Part shown: one piece after another, positions 1-10,927 of the stretch
Layout: each line of letters opens with the position of its first letter
Numbering within the stretch: position 1 is the first letter of the stretch
Assembly: GCA_905116865.2 (NCBI GenBank)
Contig: CAJHNH020008440.1
Coordinates: 73,501-137,500 of the forward strand
Origin: Candidula unifasciata
Taxonomy: Eukaryota > Mollusca > Gastropoda > Stylommatophora > Geomitridae
Direction: 5' to 3'
Length of the DNA stretch: 64,000 nt
Program-made: the position numbers and the translations under genes
Notes under the pieces: model-generated
The model's input: only the letters and a program-made list of their open reading frames with translations
Database searches by the model: none
Told to the model about the DNA's origin: nothing

Positions 1-789
1 CCTTGTTACTATGTGATCTGTAAATCTTACAGACTTGTCAATTTCATCTGTAAAAACATCTTGATATACTAGACCACGACATTATTTGTCCCAAAAGAGG
101 CAAAATGTGCATGTTACATAGAAATAACAACGTATATTCACACGAAAAACCCATTTGCATTTCGGACAACACAAGTGATACTGTCTGAATTTGGAAAAGC
201 ACTTGAAACTAACAAGCAGTAGAACGTGATACACAGAAGCTGAAGTGTACATATCAGTTGGCAAGAAAAACAGTCGACAACATTGATTGCTGGCGATGTC
301 TAAGAGCTGCTAGTAATAGGGTTCTACTCGCATACTGTAATATCCCCAACGTAAAAATAAAAAATAAAAAATAAAATAAAAAAAATAAAAACTGAGTAAG
401 TTAACAAACACTATGTAGTCAAATACAGATCATTACATTGAACAGCTCGTTCTGAAACATATGTAAGATCTGGTATGTGACCCGGTTGCAGGTGTCTTTC
501 CATTGCATCTTTGTTCCCAGGATATCCATTATACAAGAAGAGGAAATATAAACTGCTGCTAGCGGGATGTCCTTGCACTGTGAACACACAAGAATGAGGT
601 GATCGTTTGGTTGCATCAAGCTTGCTCAAGGCAAGTTGCATTGTATTTATTAACATTTCAGCTTATAAAGCACACGTTAAAGCCATAAGAGGAAAGAATA
701 TAAAGCTAATGTATTTATTTTGCAAATGTTTTATTATGAATCTCATTGTTCCTAAGCCACAGTAAATACAATACTAAACAGTATTAGGT

Positions 790-884
790 GTTTGTTTTTG
801 TACACATACACACACATACACACACATATATATATATACGAGTTATACATGAGTGTGTGTGTGTGTGCGTGTGTGTGTGTTTGT
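790..884. repeat. CA/TA/TG compound microsatellite
   Basis: Short runs of (CA)n, (TA)n and (TG)n. The matching place in copy B (13220-13354) has expanded to a long (TG)n. Open frames across it are products of the repeat. The bases before it (1-790) hold no gene that I can recognise. Confidence 0.8.
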
Positions 885-1194
885 TTTGTTTTGTATTTTT
901 TTTCCAGCCTCAACAACAATTTTGATTTCTCAAGCGCCACAAGAAATGTGGTGGGAAATTTAGCGTCGCAGTATTATACTAAGATGTTCGCCGAGGATCA
1001 TATTCTATTGACATCTGTATCATGGAACAAATATATTATCTCTAGATAATAGTGAACTGCCAGTGTCAGCGTCGAAATCAGTTTGCATAAATCTTTAAGT
1101 TCAATAATATATTAAAATATGTAGCGTTCAAAATTATCTTCTGAAGACCTTAATGACGGAGATAATGTGCTAACTCTACAGCCTCGACAATATT

Positions 1195-1590
1195 GTCTTG
1201 CGGCCATAGCGTAGATGGTATCATCTGGATATTTTCTCCAGGTCATCCCGGTGAGTGGGGAAATAAACAGGCTGATATATTAGTTGGTTATGCACCACTT
1301 GGTGATGAATTTATATGTGTCAAGCTAGATGTGAGGGTCCTTTGAAAGCAAGTGAACAGTGCAGACGCACAAACAGACTATTACGGTCTGAGGAAATACC
1401 GCTGCGTGGAGTTACCATGGGATCTGGCCAATGCTCAACACTCTAGGAAAGGGCAGGACGGATATACAATCAGACAATTACTGGTATTATCAGATATGGT
1501 ACTCTTATCTTGCTGCTGAAGATGGGAACGTAGCGTGGAAAGGGGAGTCTCGAGTTCTGTAATGTCGATTTATGATTCAACACTCAACAT
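1195..1590 (+). mobile_element. LINE 3' fragment with RNase H-like domain
   Basis: Around 1227-1330 the plus strand reads SPGHPGEWGNKQADILVG, which matches the PGH...GNE.AD..AG end of a retroelement RNase H domain. The following 1380-1570 matches the 3' tail of a family seen again at 6716, 8515, 18428 and 36462 (key block: ...LR.KGRTDIQSDNYWYYQ...LAAED). Stops and frame changes show it is dead. It lies inside the 29-bp minisatellite, so it either landed there in copy A after the duplication or was lost from copy B. Confidence 0.65.
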
Positions 1591-1619
1591 TCATAATTTT
1601 CTTCAAAGGGTACACAAAC

Positions 1620-2135
1620 ATAAACTGAAATCCCTAGCCTTGACAAAAATCTACACTAAAACTCTAGCCTCGACAATAATTTACTAAAATCTTTAGCCTG
1701 GACAATATTGTACTAAAATCTCCAGCCTCGACAATATTGTACTGAAATATCTAGTCTTGACAATATTGTACTAAAATCTCTAGCCTCGACAATATTGTAC
1801 TAAAATCTCTAGCCTCGACAATATTGTACCAAAATCTCTAGCCTCGACAAAATAGTACTAAACTCTCTAGCCTCGACAATATTGTACTAAACTCTCTAGC
1901 CTCGACAATATTGTACTAAAATCTCTAGCCTCGACAGTATTGTACTAAAAACTCTAGCCTCGACAATATTGTACTAAATCTGTAGCCTCGACAATATTGT
2001 ACTAAAATCTCTAGCCTCGACAATATTGTAATCTCTAGCCTCGACAATATTGTACTAAAATCTTTAGCCTCGACAATATTATACTGAAATCTATAGCCTA
2101 GACAATACAGTACTGAAATCTATAGCCTAGACACA
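1620..2135. repeat. 29-bp minisatellite, copy A
   Basis: About 17-18 units of roughly 29 bp. Each unit holds CTAGCCTCGACAATATTGTA followed by CTAAAAT. The core ACAATATTGT is a perfect 10-bp palindrome. A few units also lie at 1160-1195, on the other side of the LINE scrap at 1195-1590. Confidence 0.92.
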
Positions 2136-2169
2136 TCGTGAACATCATCATCAATTTCCACTTCCTTCT

Positions 2170-2465
2170 GCCGTTAAGCACTGTATGGAGTAACAGTTTT
2201 GATCTAAAGCTTGAGGGCCAGCATAGGCTGTTGTCATTCCGTGTTGATGTAGAAGGTCTTTGTTGTTACCAGTTCATATTTTCCTGGGGTGACCTTTTTC
2301 TTTCACTCCAGATATTTTCACGTGTAGCGCATGCGCTGGTAGTTGTTCCGGCTGCATTCTTACTAGATAACCAAACAATTTGATCTTCTCTTTTAAATGA
2401 ATTTACTGCATTGTGCTGGTGATCTAATTTCTGACTTTGTCTCAGATGGTTAGGCTGGTGGCTTT
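2170..2465 (-). mobile_element. LINE C-terminal remnant
   Basis: On the minus strand, frames near 2440-2200 resemble the end of LINE ORF2, with a K-W-F-G-H-L-V-R-M-Q-P type box followed by A-H-A-L-H-V-K-I-S. The same remnant sits in copy B at 14815-15060, so it predates the duplication. Frameshifts and stops break it. Confidence 0.5.
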
Positions 2466-2627
2466 TCTCAGGCATCTAATTTCCCAGGTGTTAATTTTAC
2501 ATAGGTTAGCCTTTGAAATCCTTGATGCTCTTGCATGCTTGGCAATGATAGCACATGATTGGTATGAATATGCCATTTAGTGTTTTTTTTTTTTTTTTTT
2601 TTGGCACTAATAACTACGGCTTGACGT

Positions 2628-2725
2628 CCTAATTCTTTGAGTCCCAGTGGGTTTAGCGTCACAGGCCCAGTGGGCATTGAAGAAAGACATACAGTCGGCG
2701 CACCATGCGTTAACTGCCTTCAACA
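2628..2725. mobile_element. Partial piggyBac-like MITE (copy A)
   Basis: The stretch from TTCTTTGAGTCCCAG through CAGTCGGCGCA matches one half of the complete MITE at 23142-23277. The second inverted repeat is missing. The same half copy lies at 15236-15345 in copy B. Confidence 0.65.
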
Positions 2726-2794
2726 AAAATGTAATGTCTCGTTGTTCCCTGAAATATTCTGACCATATCAGTCACCAATAAAAGCAGAAGGCAT

Positions 2795-2950
2795 GGTACC
2801 ATAAATGAGGGGCAGGGTCCGACTAACACAAAGATGGGTACAGGATATAAGTGACTCTTTGAATATGAAAGTGCACGATGAAGAAGAATTGGCAAGAGAC
2901 CGGGTTTCTTTCAGGCAAATCTTGATGAGTCGTTCAAGGTTGTTAAAGTT
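2795..2950 (+). mobile_element. LINE ORF2 C-terminal fragment
   Basis: The plus strand encodes RGRVRLTQRWVQDI then a D-S-L-N-M-K-V-H-D...ELARDR block with F-R-Q-I-L-M. This is the usual tail of a LINE ORF2 (RGRP..RW..D, then LA.DR..WR). No matching piece was found at the expected place in copy B. Confidence 0.65.
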
Positions 2951-3034
2951 AATGGCGTATCCACAGTTTAGAGTTGAGATACTGTGTCATATAGTTGGCT
3001 TATCAAAACGGATTAAGAGATCAATTTCATAATG

Positions 3035-4820
3035 AGTTTGAGGTGAAGATTTATACCAAAGCAGAAGGTAAGCGGTTTACTGTACCAGACTTCCGCCGAT
3101 AATTTAAGATGGGTCATTTATATTGGGGTTTTGTGACCCAGAGAAACCAATGAAATGGCGTTTGGTCTGGAAAGAACATCATTTATTACGAAGATACGAT
3201 TTTGAAAAAAAAAAAAATTGAACACGAAATTAACATGTTTAGATTAAAATTTAAAATTCCAATATGCTTATTTACTGTGACTGGAAAAGATCAAAGGAAT
3301 TAGCTTATAACCAAAATCCTGACTATCTAGGGTGCTGGAAAAAAAAAATTATCACTTTTGTTGCGTCATGGATTTTTACTCCCTACATGCAGCAGCAACA
3401 AAATAATTTCCACCTGACTGTCACTTGTCGAGAAAATATACTGCAAATGTGCTTATGAATTTCTGAACGGACTATAGCTAATCTTATGCATGAAATATAC
3501 ATATTACGCTAGATATAAATGAAGAAATACATTCTGGCTTGAAAACATTTTATACAATAGACTCGTAATGCCCCTGAACGAATTATGCTTTAAAACAAAA
3601 TGATTAACATGCGCTGTCTATGTAAAGATGAACACTTAACTGGCTGAATGAATCGATGATAGAATGAAGAAGTATAGTAGAGCACAGAGAGCAAAGCCAT
3701 TATGTTATCACATTTTAATTGCAAACCTTCACAAATAAAGCGAAACAGTGAAGCTGAATTATAGTGCAGGGCGGGTAATCAGCATTCAGAAATGTTTTTA
3801 GTTACCGCTTCAGTTCCGAAATATGTTGCCTAAAAGTAGCCGTCGATAAAAAGAGATAACCAATAATTATATAATATACGTTTTTGTGACTCGTATGATT
3901 ACACACACAAGACGTAACTTCGCCCACAAAGACCCTGACACTAAGTACTACAATGAAAAGACAATATATAATTTATCAGTGATGCCTGAAACAACTGATT
4001 ATATTTTATATGGCTATGATTTATGCAATTTGTGAAAATCTTCCAGCAATTATCTTTTACAACAGAACGTTCGTGTGTTTATCCGTGTTTCACTACGATC
4101 TTCTATCTATGTGACGGACCATTCTGATAATAACCAGTTTCAATATGGTAAAATATAATTAGTTTAAAGTGTACGTGTTGGACCAATCAGAAGAATTATT
4201 TATACGATGGTATATTAATTTGAAATAGCAGTTTCTCGTGTAAAATTGCTAAAACATTGATTAAACTACAGTGTAAAATAAAAACATTGTAATTGTATAT
4301 GTCTTACCGAAATCACACATTTCACAAAACAAGCAATTGCAGCTTCGCAATACTCGGGATGAATTATTCATCTTGCTGTTGGGAATAGCAGAAATACTTA
4401 TAGATAATTCAGTGTGCAGGTGTTCTCTCCAGTCTTAAGCAGAAAAGGAAAGCGGTGTCCCAATATCTTTCTCCCGACTTGTGTTTGTTCATTTGTTAAT
4501 GTTTAAATGCTATTTCTCTTACGTGTATTTTCTGTTTCGCCAAAAACTACAAATGAGATAATAATTACATATGTTATTATAATATTCTAGCAAATACAGT
4601 TTTGTTTTGGCAATATCTGGTAAATGGCTTCTCTTTGGTATTGACACTAGCAGTACAAGAACTGATGCCATTGTTATTAATCAGGTATTTTTGTATATTC
4701 ATTTGTGTGTTGGAAACATTTGATACCATAATCTGAAAAGTAATGCATTAATCCAGCAGTAAAACCAGCTGAATTGTAATATATCTTCTTTGTAAAATAA
4801 ACGCAACTATCATTTGATTG
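3035..4820. other. Intergenic, upstream of receptor A
   Basis: AT-rich and without a recognisable gene. It is the left flank of the damaged receptor and aligns in patches with 15390-16735. No clear promoter element can be named. A short ORF at 3264-3458 is not conserved in copy B. Confidence 0.6.
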
Positions 4821-4837
4821 TTACTTGGTTGTGGACA

Positions 4838-4889
<52 letters not shown>
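4838..4889. repeat. (CA)n microsatellite
   Basis: About 26 CA units just upstream of the receptor start. Copy B has only a few CA units in the same place (16758-16770). Confidence 0.95.
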
Positions 4890-4890
<1 letters not shown>

Positions 4891-4920
4891 TTGCATCCGT
4901 AGTAACCAATTACAACACAC

Positions 4921-6006
4921 ATGATTTTGGATATGTCAAATATGACATGGACAGACATGAATAAACAGTCCCTTTTATTGTCAGTGTCAAAGATGTTTGT
5001 TAATGTTTCTTTAGCGAATCCTGACAGCTTTGCCGGGAACTGGTTAGGAAGCATCACAGAGAGCCAAAAACAAATATTCGTATTTGTAAATATCGTATTT
5101 ATGTGCGAAATTGTCAGCGTGTTTGGAATAGTAGCCAACGTAATTAACGTAATTGTATTTTACAGGCAAGGTTTGCACACGACGATAAATATCAGTTTTT
5201 TCGCCATGTCGGTTTCCGATCTTTTGTGTCTGATTGTATTTCAGTGGTACGTAGCAATACCTTTGTTGAAGTTTGCGGGTCTGCCTATGGTGTACTCAGA
5301 TGTCCAGTACATTACAGGTTGTGTTCCACATGAGACTTTCACTAGAATCAGCTGTTCTATAACCGTCTACATCACAGCAGAGCGATGTTTATGTGTTGTT
5401 TTTCCACTGAAAATTAAGCAGATAATCACTCCCAAAATGACAATGATGGTGATAATTTTCATTTACGTGACAACTCTAGAATGCCCAATTCCTTTGTTTT
5501 TTGCTACTTATCTTGACTGAAACTTCTATCCCGATAAAAACAAAACACTTCTTGGTTTAGTATTTGCTGATGACAAGGAATTACTCGAGAAAGTGGTTTA
5601 TTTTATGCACGCTATTGTGGTAGTGGCATCAATAATTTCCGTTGTCCTCTTTACCATAGTATTGATCGTCAAGTTACGTGTGAACTCGAAATGGCGTAAA
5701 TCAATGAACAGTCAGCAAAAGCAGCAAGCTTCAATGACAAATAAGGAGAGAACCACCATTGTCATGATAGTTTTGATCGCTTGTATGTTACTTGTCTGTT
5801 ACACTCCGACTATTATTCTCTCATTGATAACTTTCTTTGAACCAGACTTCAGCCCAGGTGGTAAATATGTGAATCTACATTATATTCTATGGTCTTTTGC
5901 ACTTCTTTTTGAAACAGTCAATTCCAGTGTAAATATTTTCTTGTATCTAAAGATGAGTAGTAATTACAGACTCTACTTCTACTCCCTCTGTTTTAAACGG
6001 GATTAG
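4921..6006 (+). pseudogene. Chemoreceptor-like GPCR with one in-frame TGA
   Basis: A rhodopsin-like seven-helix receptor of the gastropod chemoreceptor type; it would sit in the plasma membrane of sensory cells. The frame is open from ATG 4921 to TAG 6004-6006 except for TGA at 5518-5520. In the paralogue at 16800 this codon is TGG, the conserved W of the D-W-x-F-x-P motif in extracellular loop 2. Both halves keep all motifs: N in helix 1, S-V-S-D-L in helix 2, I-T-A-E-R at the end of helix 3, C-Y-T-P in helix 6 and NSSVN...Y in helix 7. A second possible start is ATG 4993, just before an N-V-S glycosylation site. Only one lesion is present, so this is a young pseudogene, a segregating null allele or an assembly error. 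Stop readthrough cannot be excluded. The premature product would end after helix 4. Confidence 0.9.
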
Positions 6007-6715
6007 TCTGTGTGTTTATTTCTCATTAGGGAAAAATAATGGGAAGAGAAATGAAAAAAAGAAGCATTGGTGAAGCGAAACATTTTGAAAATGAAATAGT
6101 TCAGATAAAATGTTCAAGTCTAGAGGATCTACTTTATTACACTTAGGTTTGCTTAGACCTCAACTGGCTTGGTTTCTTAATGCATAACGAATTCGTGGCT
6201 GTTGATAGCGTCACATGAAGCACAATCAATGTAGCTCAAGTGATAATCCCCAGGTATCTCTTCAAAATTGCTTTAGTGAACAGAAGAATGCAACCTTGAA
6301 AAGAACGCTCAACCTTCAGATAGCGAGGCAAACGGATTGCCTACTTCGCCATTCCCATTACTGAGCAATCACCTTGTAATATATATGTAGGAGAGTGTGT
6401 GTTATGAGGACCATGTTTATATGAATTCTAATAGTTAGCTTTGAATGTGCCATGTGGCTCACACACACATAACGCACACACACACACACACACCGGCACA
6501 CGCACACACACACACACACACCGGCAAACACTCTCACACACGTGTATGTATGTTCGTTTACATTTTCATATTTGTGTTTATTATGATGATAACCTGTGTA
6601 TGCACTAAACGATGATCATCGAGGATCACGCTTGTGAGTATTATGGTTATTGTACATTTCTTTGATTTATGCGACAATCAGTAAAAGAAAACTTTCGCTA
6701 GCGAGAAGTAACGAG
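6007..6715. other. 3' flank of receptor A
   Basis: No gene seen. It aligns with 17877-18427 in copy B. A compound CA microsatellite lies at about 6460-6540 and is absent from copy B, which has a short TG/T run instead. Confidence 0.6.
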
Positions 6716-6885
6716 GTGCTGTGGCCGATACTTTAGACTCAGAGGAAAGGCAAGACGGACATAAAATCAGACATCTTCTAGCACCATTGCTATTTTAACT
6801 CTGTGTTTGCTGCCTAAGATCAGGAAGGAGCGCTTGTGGAAATGAACCCAGTGCTGTGATGTCGGTTATTGAATTAAATCAGATC
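6716..6885 (+). mobile_element. LINE 3' tail (RNase-H family), copy A
   Basis: The run CTCAGAGGAAAGGCAAGACGG and the later block ending in GTGCTGTGATGTC...TTG match the tail of the RNase-H LINE family (1380-1570, 8515-8645, 36462-36652). The copy at 18428-18595 is its duplicate, so this insertion predates the segmental duplication. Confidence 0.7.
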
Positions 6886-7738
6886 AAATCAGAATGCTCC
6901 TGTCTATATCTTGCTAACGTAGGCCCCTTGCAACGTGCGACATATCGTCTTCAGCATCATAAGGAGCAAATCTTTGTATCTTTCAGGCGCATATGTCTTT
7001 ATAGCGTAGCTTTGTCCTTCCTGTCAGTATTGTCCTAATTTTCAGTTCAACATACAGGAGATACTTAGAAATATGACAGTTTTCAATGCGGGAAGCGTCT
7101 TTGCTTTGGTAGAAAAAAACAATGTTCGTTTTCTTTCTTTTCTGAGTATGGGAAAAAGTTTTTCGACCTTATATACTTATTATATGTATGTAAGTATACT
7201 ACGACTGATAATAAAAAAGAAATGCTGGATTTGCCGCCTTTCCGTCCCATAACATTTCAGGTTACTAGTTTCTGATGAGTCCATATGGAAGTATTGGTCA
7301 GTTTATTACATTTCCTGCCACTGAGGAACCAGAGCCAGTTGACTAGCCGAAGGAATAAGTAATGTTTCATCCCTAGCTGGTAGTGTTTACCGAAATTTGT
7401 AAACACTACACCATGCTGCAAAAAAAAAAAAAAATTGATGTATATCAGAATAATTGTATCAGAAAAAAGAAAAAAAAACTACATTCTTCTGTAGGAACTT
7501 ATCACGAAGTCACCAGCGCAATAAGAGTTACCTCCCCTTCTTTTCATGCCACGGAGGATCGCATGGTCTGTCCTATGTTGTGGGAGTATTATGAGGTAGC
7601 TTCGTTCGGCGTTGGCTCGCTGTATATAATGTTGATGGAAGGTTGCTTTGTCTTCTCATGGGTCTCTTTGAGGCGCTACGATTGTCTGTATACAATTAAG
7701 AAGTATTGCATGGAAAAGGCCCGAAATTGCGAGTGTTA
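6886..7738. other. Intergenic, no recognised gene
   Basis: Holds short poly-A runs and the right edge of duplication copy A (about 7525). The 118-residue ORF at 7383-7739 runs through poly-A and has no match in copy B, so it is not called. Confidence 0.55.
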
Positions 7739-7900
7739 GCGAGTATCGAAACTAGGATATTTTTGTATTTTCACTTTTCTTGGCAGTGGCTACCACTCCA
7801 CCCCCCCCCCTTACATAGCCCGCTCCCTTTTTAAAAAAAAAAAGTCATTGACAAGGAACGTAGCAATTGAAAAAAAACAAAATCCCAGTTTCGATACTCA
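7739..7900. repeat. Imperfect inverted repeat, MITE-like
   Basis: The left arm at 7739-7766 (GCGAGTATCGAAACTAGGAT then T-rich) is matched in reverse complement at 7877-7900 (ACAAAATCCCAGTTTCGATA...). The loop is about 110 bases. No clear target duplication and no second copy were found, so it may be a lone MITE or a chance hairpin. Confidence 0.4.
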
Positions 7901-8194
7901 CGAATCGTCGAGCAAGTAGGAGAATGTGGAGAGAATCAAGCAAGCGAGCAGTCTCGACACGATAAAAGAGACAACGTTCAGGAAGATAAAAATTGGGAAT
8001 ACATGACACCCCTCAGCTCCCCCTCCCCCCCGCACTCAGAAAAGGAAAGCAATCCGCTGCAGCATGAATATGACAGGAAGGAACTCTAGTCGTGTGGGAG
8101 CACGGATTCGTGGTAATTACCTGTTGTATCAAAAGAAGGAGAACTGGAGTACATTATGGCGGTGTTGAAGGGGCAAGTAGGCAAAGGGGGGGGG

Positions 8195-8200
<6 letters not shown>
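7901..8200. other. Intergenic, nothing recognised
   Basis: Contains C-rich patches but no gene or repeat that I recognise. Confidence 0.5.
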
Positions 8201-8273
<73 letters not shown>

Positions 8274-8275
8274 TA
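8201..8275. repeat. (GA)n microsatellite
   Basis: About 32 GA units after a short G run. The ORFs over it on both strands are repeat artefacts. Confidence 0.95.
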
Positions 8276-8514
8276 GACGATTGAGAGTTTGAGATCATGG
8301 AATGGAAGATCAACTTTTTCAGAACTTAACTGAATTTCAGCAACCTTTAATTTGTTAACATGTATGCATACTTGTCGATTGAAGGGTGTTATTAGATAAT
8401 GCTGCCCGTAAAGACACATTGCTAATGTTAGTGTGCAACGAAATTTTAGATGTTTTTACAGGCTATATATATCACTAAAGTGTTAGTGTTTTCATTGTTT
8501 TTAGTATTTATTAT

Positions 8515-8645
8515 GTGTGACCAGTACAGTCAATATTGGAACTCTGCGCTGGCTGCTACAGATGAGGACAGAGCACACATGGGAATGCCCCCGAGTTCTT
8601 TGATGTCAATTCTTGTCATAACTCAACTCAACTCAACTATTATTT
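8515..8645 (+). mobile_element. LINE 3' tail (RNase-H family)
   Basis: Matches 36530-36652: GGAACTCTGCGCTGGCTGCT, then a GAGGACAG(A/C)GCA...GGAATGCCC block. It ends in short tandem ACTCA units, which seem to be the natural 3' end of this family. Confidence 0.7.
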
Positions 8646-8734
8646 ATAACATAAATCAGCGCGAACTTGAAATTATTACTGGGTACCACTCTTTCTGACC
8701 AAGTGGAATTAAACTGGATCGCACATACCATTTA

Positions 8735-8838
8735 GGTGAAATTTTGTTCTTCTTTGGGGTAAATCTGCTATATACAATCATAGAAGTTGGCAAGTAAGGT
8801 CAATATCAACCTCAACATCGTATGGGATACTCTTTCAT
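8735..8838 (+). repeat. Dispersed repeat H, left part
   Basis: Matches 23035-23143: TTGTTCTTCTTTG(G/T)GGTAA...GGGATACTCTTTCATT. Its right part reappears at 9721-9765 as TTTTCATTAAAAGAGCTGCTGATTTACG, matching 23278-23310. The 880 or so bases between are therefore an insertion. Confidence 0.7.
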
Positions 8839-9115
8839 TTAGGGAGCGGCGTTAGCGCAGCCGATAGGAGGCTCGATTTCAAATCCAGCTGCGAGTCGAT
8901 GCAGCAACGGTCGGTGTTCGAAACCGGGTGGTTCCCGGGGTTCACCCAGCCTCTAGTAAATGGGTACCAGAGTGACACTCTGGGGTAAATAGAGGAACGT
9001 CGCTGTAGCTACAGAGTTACATGCGGACGGCTCACAGGCGGACTGTTTCTTATCAGCTGCCCGTACTGGTGGCAGAGCACTTATGGTTTATAACTGTGTG
9101 CAATGACACAGGTTC
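8839..9115 (+). mobile_element. tRNA-derived SINE-like head
   Basis: It begins GGGAGCGGCGTTAGCGCAGC, which fits an A box. A B box, GTGTTCGAAACC, lies at about 8914-8925. The body continues to near 9115. It lies at the left edge of the 880-bp insertion in repeat H, so it may be part of one composite element with the following GIY-YIG piece or an independent SINE. Confidence 0.55.
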
Positions 9116-9129
9116 ACATCTCACTTTAC

Positions 9130-9440
9130 CTTCACTCTTTTATTTATGCCATCAACTGCAAGAGATGTGTCATGAAATACATTGGTGAAACAGGTTTACG
9201 GCTAGCTGACAGGTTCAGACATCTTTTGGATAGCAAAATGGTGCTCTGAAACCAGTACCTTTGCACTTCAATTCTCAGAATCACCAAGGTGTCCTCGACA
9301 TGGAGGTGACAGCCATTAAATCTAGCCACGCCAGCGTCAGAGTCCGCAAATCTCATGAGAATCGCTTTATTTACACTTTGGGGTCTTTAACACCCTTTGG
9401 ATTGAATTGCCAACACAGTTTCATTTAAACACCTAATAAA
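9130..9440 (+). mobile_element. Penelope-like GIY-YIG endonuclease remnant
   Basis: The frame from 9142 reads IYAINCKRCVMKYIGETGLR, then L-A-D-R-F-R-H-L. This is the C-x2-C...YIGETG.RL..R signature of retroelement GIY-YIG endonucleases, as in Penelope-like elements. Later frames give E-N-R-F-I-Y-T-L-G-S-L-T-P-F-G-L-N near 9358-9415, the usual end of that domain. An in-frame stop after the helix and frame changes make it dead. The endonuclease would cut DNA for target-primed integration. The reverse transcriptase part is not present. Confidence 0.65.
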
Positions 9441-9765
9441 TTGAGCAGCCCTCACAATGTTATCTCTAGCCTCCTAGTTATGGCCCCTGGTACTCCACAG
9501 GAGGTATTTATTGCCTTAGCCGACCCGTGTAGGCAGTCTGCTGAGAAACCATCGACCCAAGTGCTTACTGATACCAGCTAAGTGATTTTGTGTATTTGTA
9601 TAGAATTGTTTGATTTTTATGTACTGTTGAAGGCCCCATAGCCGCACAGTTCACGTTTTGTTTGTATTAGTTATATTGTGAGATTTGCTAATAAATTCTT
9701 TTTGTTTGGTTTCATCTCTTTTCATTAAAAGAGCTGCTGATTTACGTTTATTAAGCTGATTATGT

Positions 9766-10126
9766 AATTAAGTTCAAATAAGGTACGACAGGTTAGATTA
9801 AGTGAAAGACGCACACCAACACACACAGAGAAATATTTTTAAAATTATAACCTATCAAGGGGCAAATCGACGTCTCGCAATGCAACAAAGTCTGACATAT
9901 GACATCACAACATCTATTTTGAGAGCTCTTACAACATGCTTGTTGTGTGTGAAACGTGAATCTGTTCGTGTTTCCCCCAAAATGGGGTTATAAATCTATA
10001 ATATGTGGGCGGCGCAATTTGTCGTGATATCAAAATGTAGCTGAAGATTGTAAAGATAATTGGTTAAGCTCGTGTGAAGCTACTACTCTAACCTGACCTG
10101 ATCTAGGGATACTGTTGTTCATGTTG
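9766..10126. other. Intergenic, nothing recognised
   Basis: AT-rich, with small unrelated ORFs only. No repeat match was seen in the window. Confidence 0.5.
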
Positions 10127-10378
10127 TTAGCCTTGGTATTTTTTTTTTTTTTTTTTTACGTATCCAGAAACCATGAGTTGTAAACCCTTTGGCTCGGTAC
10201 TATCGATATCGCAACCCTTCGGCATTGATTCCATTATAGGTACCGTTAATCTGGGAGAAATGTGGCTTTTCTGCCTACCCCCTGGAGTGAACCCGGACCA
10301 CAAGGAGTTCGTCACCCGGCCGCCGCGAAAGTCAGGTTTAACCAACTTCGCTAGAGAGCCGGGCATTAGCCTTGGTAT
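10127..10378 (-). mobile_element. Complete tRNA-derived SINE with target duplication
   Basis: A 13-bp direct repeat, TTAGCCTTGGTAT, lies at 10127-10139 and 10366-10378. Between them sits a 226-bp minus-strand element with an 18-base poly-A tail (poly-T at 10140-10157). Its 5' end holds a perfect RNA polymerase III A box, TAGCGAAGTTGG (complement of 10342-10353). A B-box-like GGGTTCACTCC follows (complement of 10284-10294). It is more GC-rich than its surroundings. The 79-residue minus ORF here is an accident of this SINE. Intact flanks suggest a fairly recent insertion. Confidence 0.82.
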
Positions 10379-10394
10379 AACCCAAAGCCTAAGG

Positions 10395-10925
10395 TAGAAA
10401 ATATTCCCATCTCTGTGTCAGTTTTGCGGTACAACTTTACCAGCAGCACACTGCATCTCACCACAACAAGAACAGAAAAATCATACAAGAAAACATGCAT
10501 TTTATTAGGTCAATGGAGTGCATGGAAAATGACTCAAGTAATATATTTTTAACATTTATTAATTTATTGATATTTAATAACAATAATTTGTATTCCTTGA
10601 TCTCTAGCAGAGATTACAATACAAAATACCTACAGAAAACAATATGCTAATTTAATACCTAATGTTATGTTGACTTATACAATTACACACGAGTTAGTTT
10701 ATTAGCTGAATTTCCAACAAACATCTTTGCAGGCTTGTGGCCCCATAACTGCTGTTTTCCTGCCAGTGTAAATCAAACAAAATATCCTTCACTGTTAAAT
10801 TTGAAAACTTTAAAAAAAACCTGATATATCAAACAGTATGTGTAAGTTTGCATATGCAAAGTGCATATTTCTAAGGCAGCTGTCAGATGTGTTAAAACCA
10901 GCGGTTTCACACAAGACTTGGATAC
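10395..10925. other. Intergenic, nothing recognised
   Basis: AT-rich; no gene or repeat recognised. Confidence 0.5.
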
Positions 10926-10927
10926 CG

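Larger units (their letters stand above)
1..7525. repeat. Segmental duplication, copy A
   Basis: This block matches about 12465-19228 in the same order and orientation. Anchors: AATCTTACAGACTTG at 23 and 12481; the TTTATAAAGCACA(T/C)GTTA stretch near 661 and 13093; the minisatellite; the LINE tail near 2170 and 14815; the receptor at 4921 and 16800; the LINE tail near 6716 and 18428; ATCACGAAGT at 7501 and 19207. The offset drifts from about 12458 to 11706, so indels have accumulated. Non-coding parts look roughly 80 percent alike by eye. The left edge may lie outside the window. Confidence 0.88.

Noticed and set aside
5518..5520. Selenocysteine at the in-frame TGA of the 4921 receptor
   Set aside because: The paralogue has TGG at this codon, no selenoprotein GPCR of this type is known to me, and no clear SECIS-like element was seen. 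A nonsense mutation is simpler.
10127..10366. 79-residue minus ORF and 74-residue plus ORF
   Set aside because: Both lie within the tRNA-derived SINE bounded by a target duplication.
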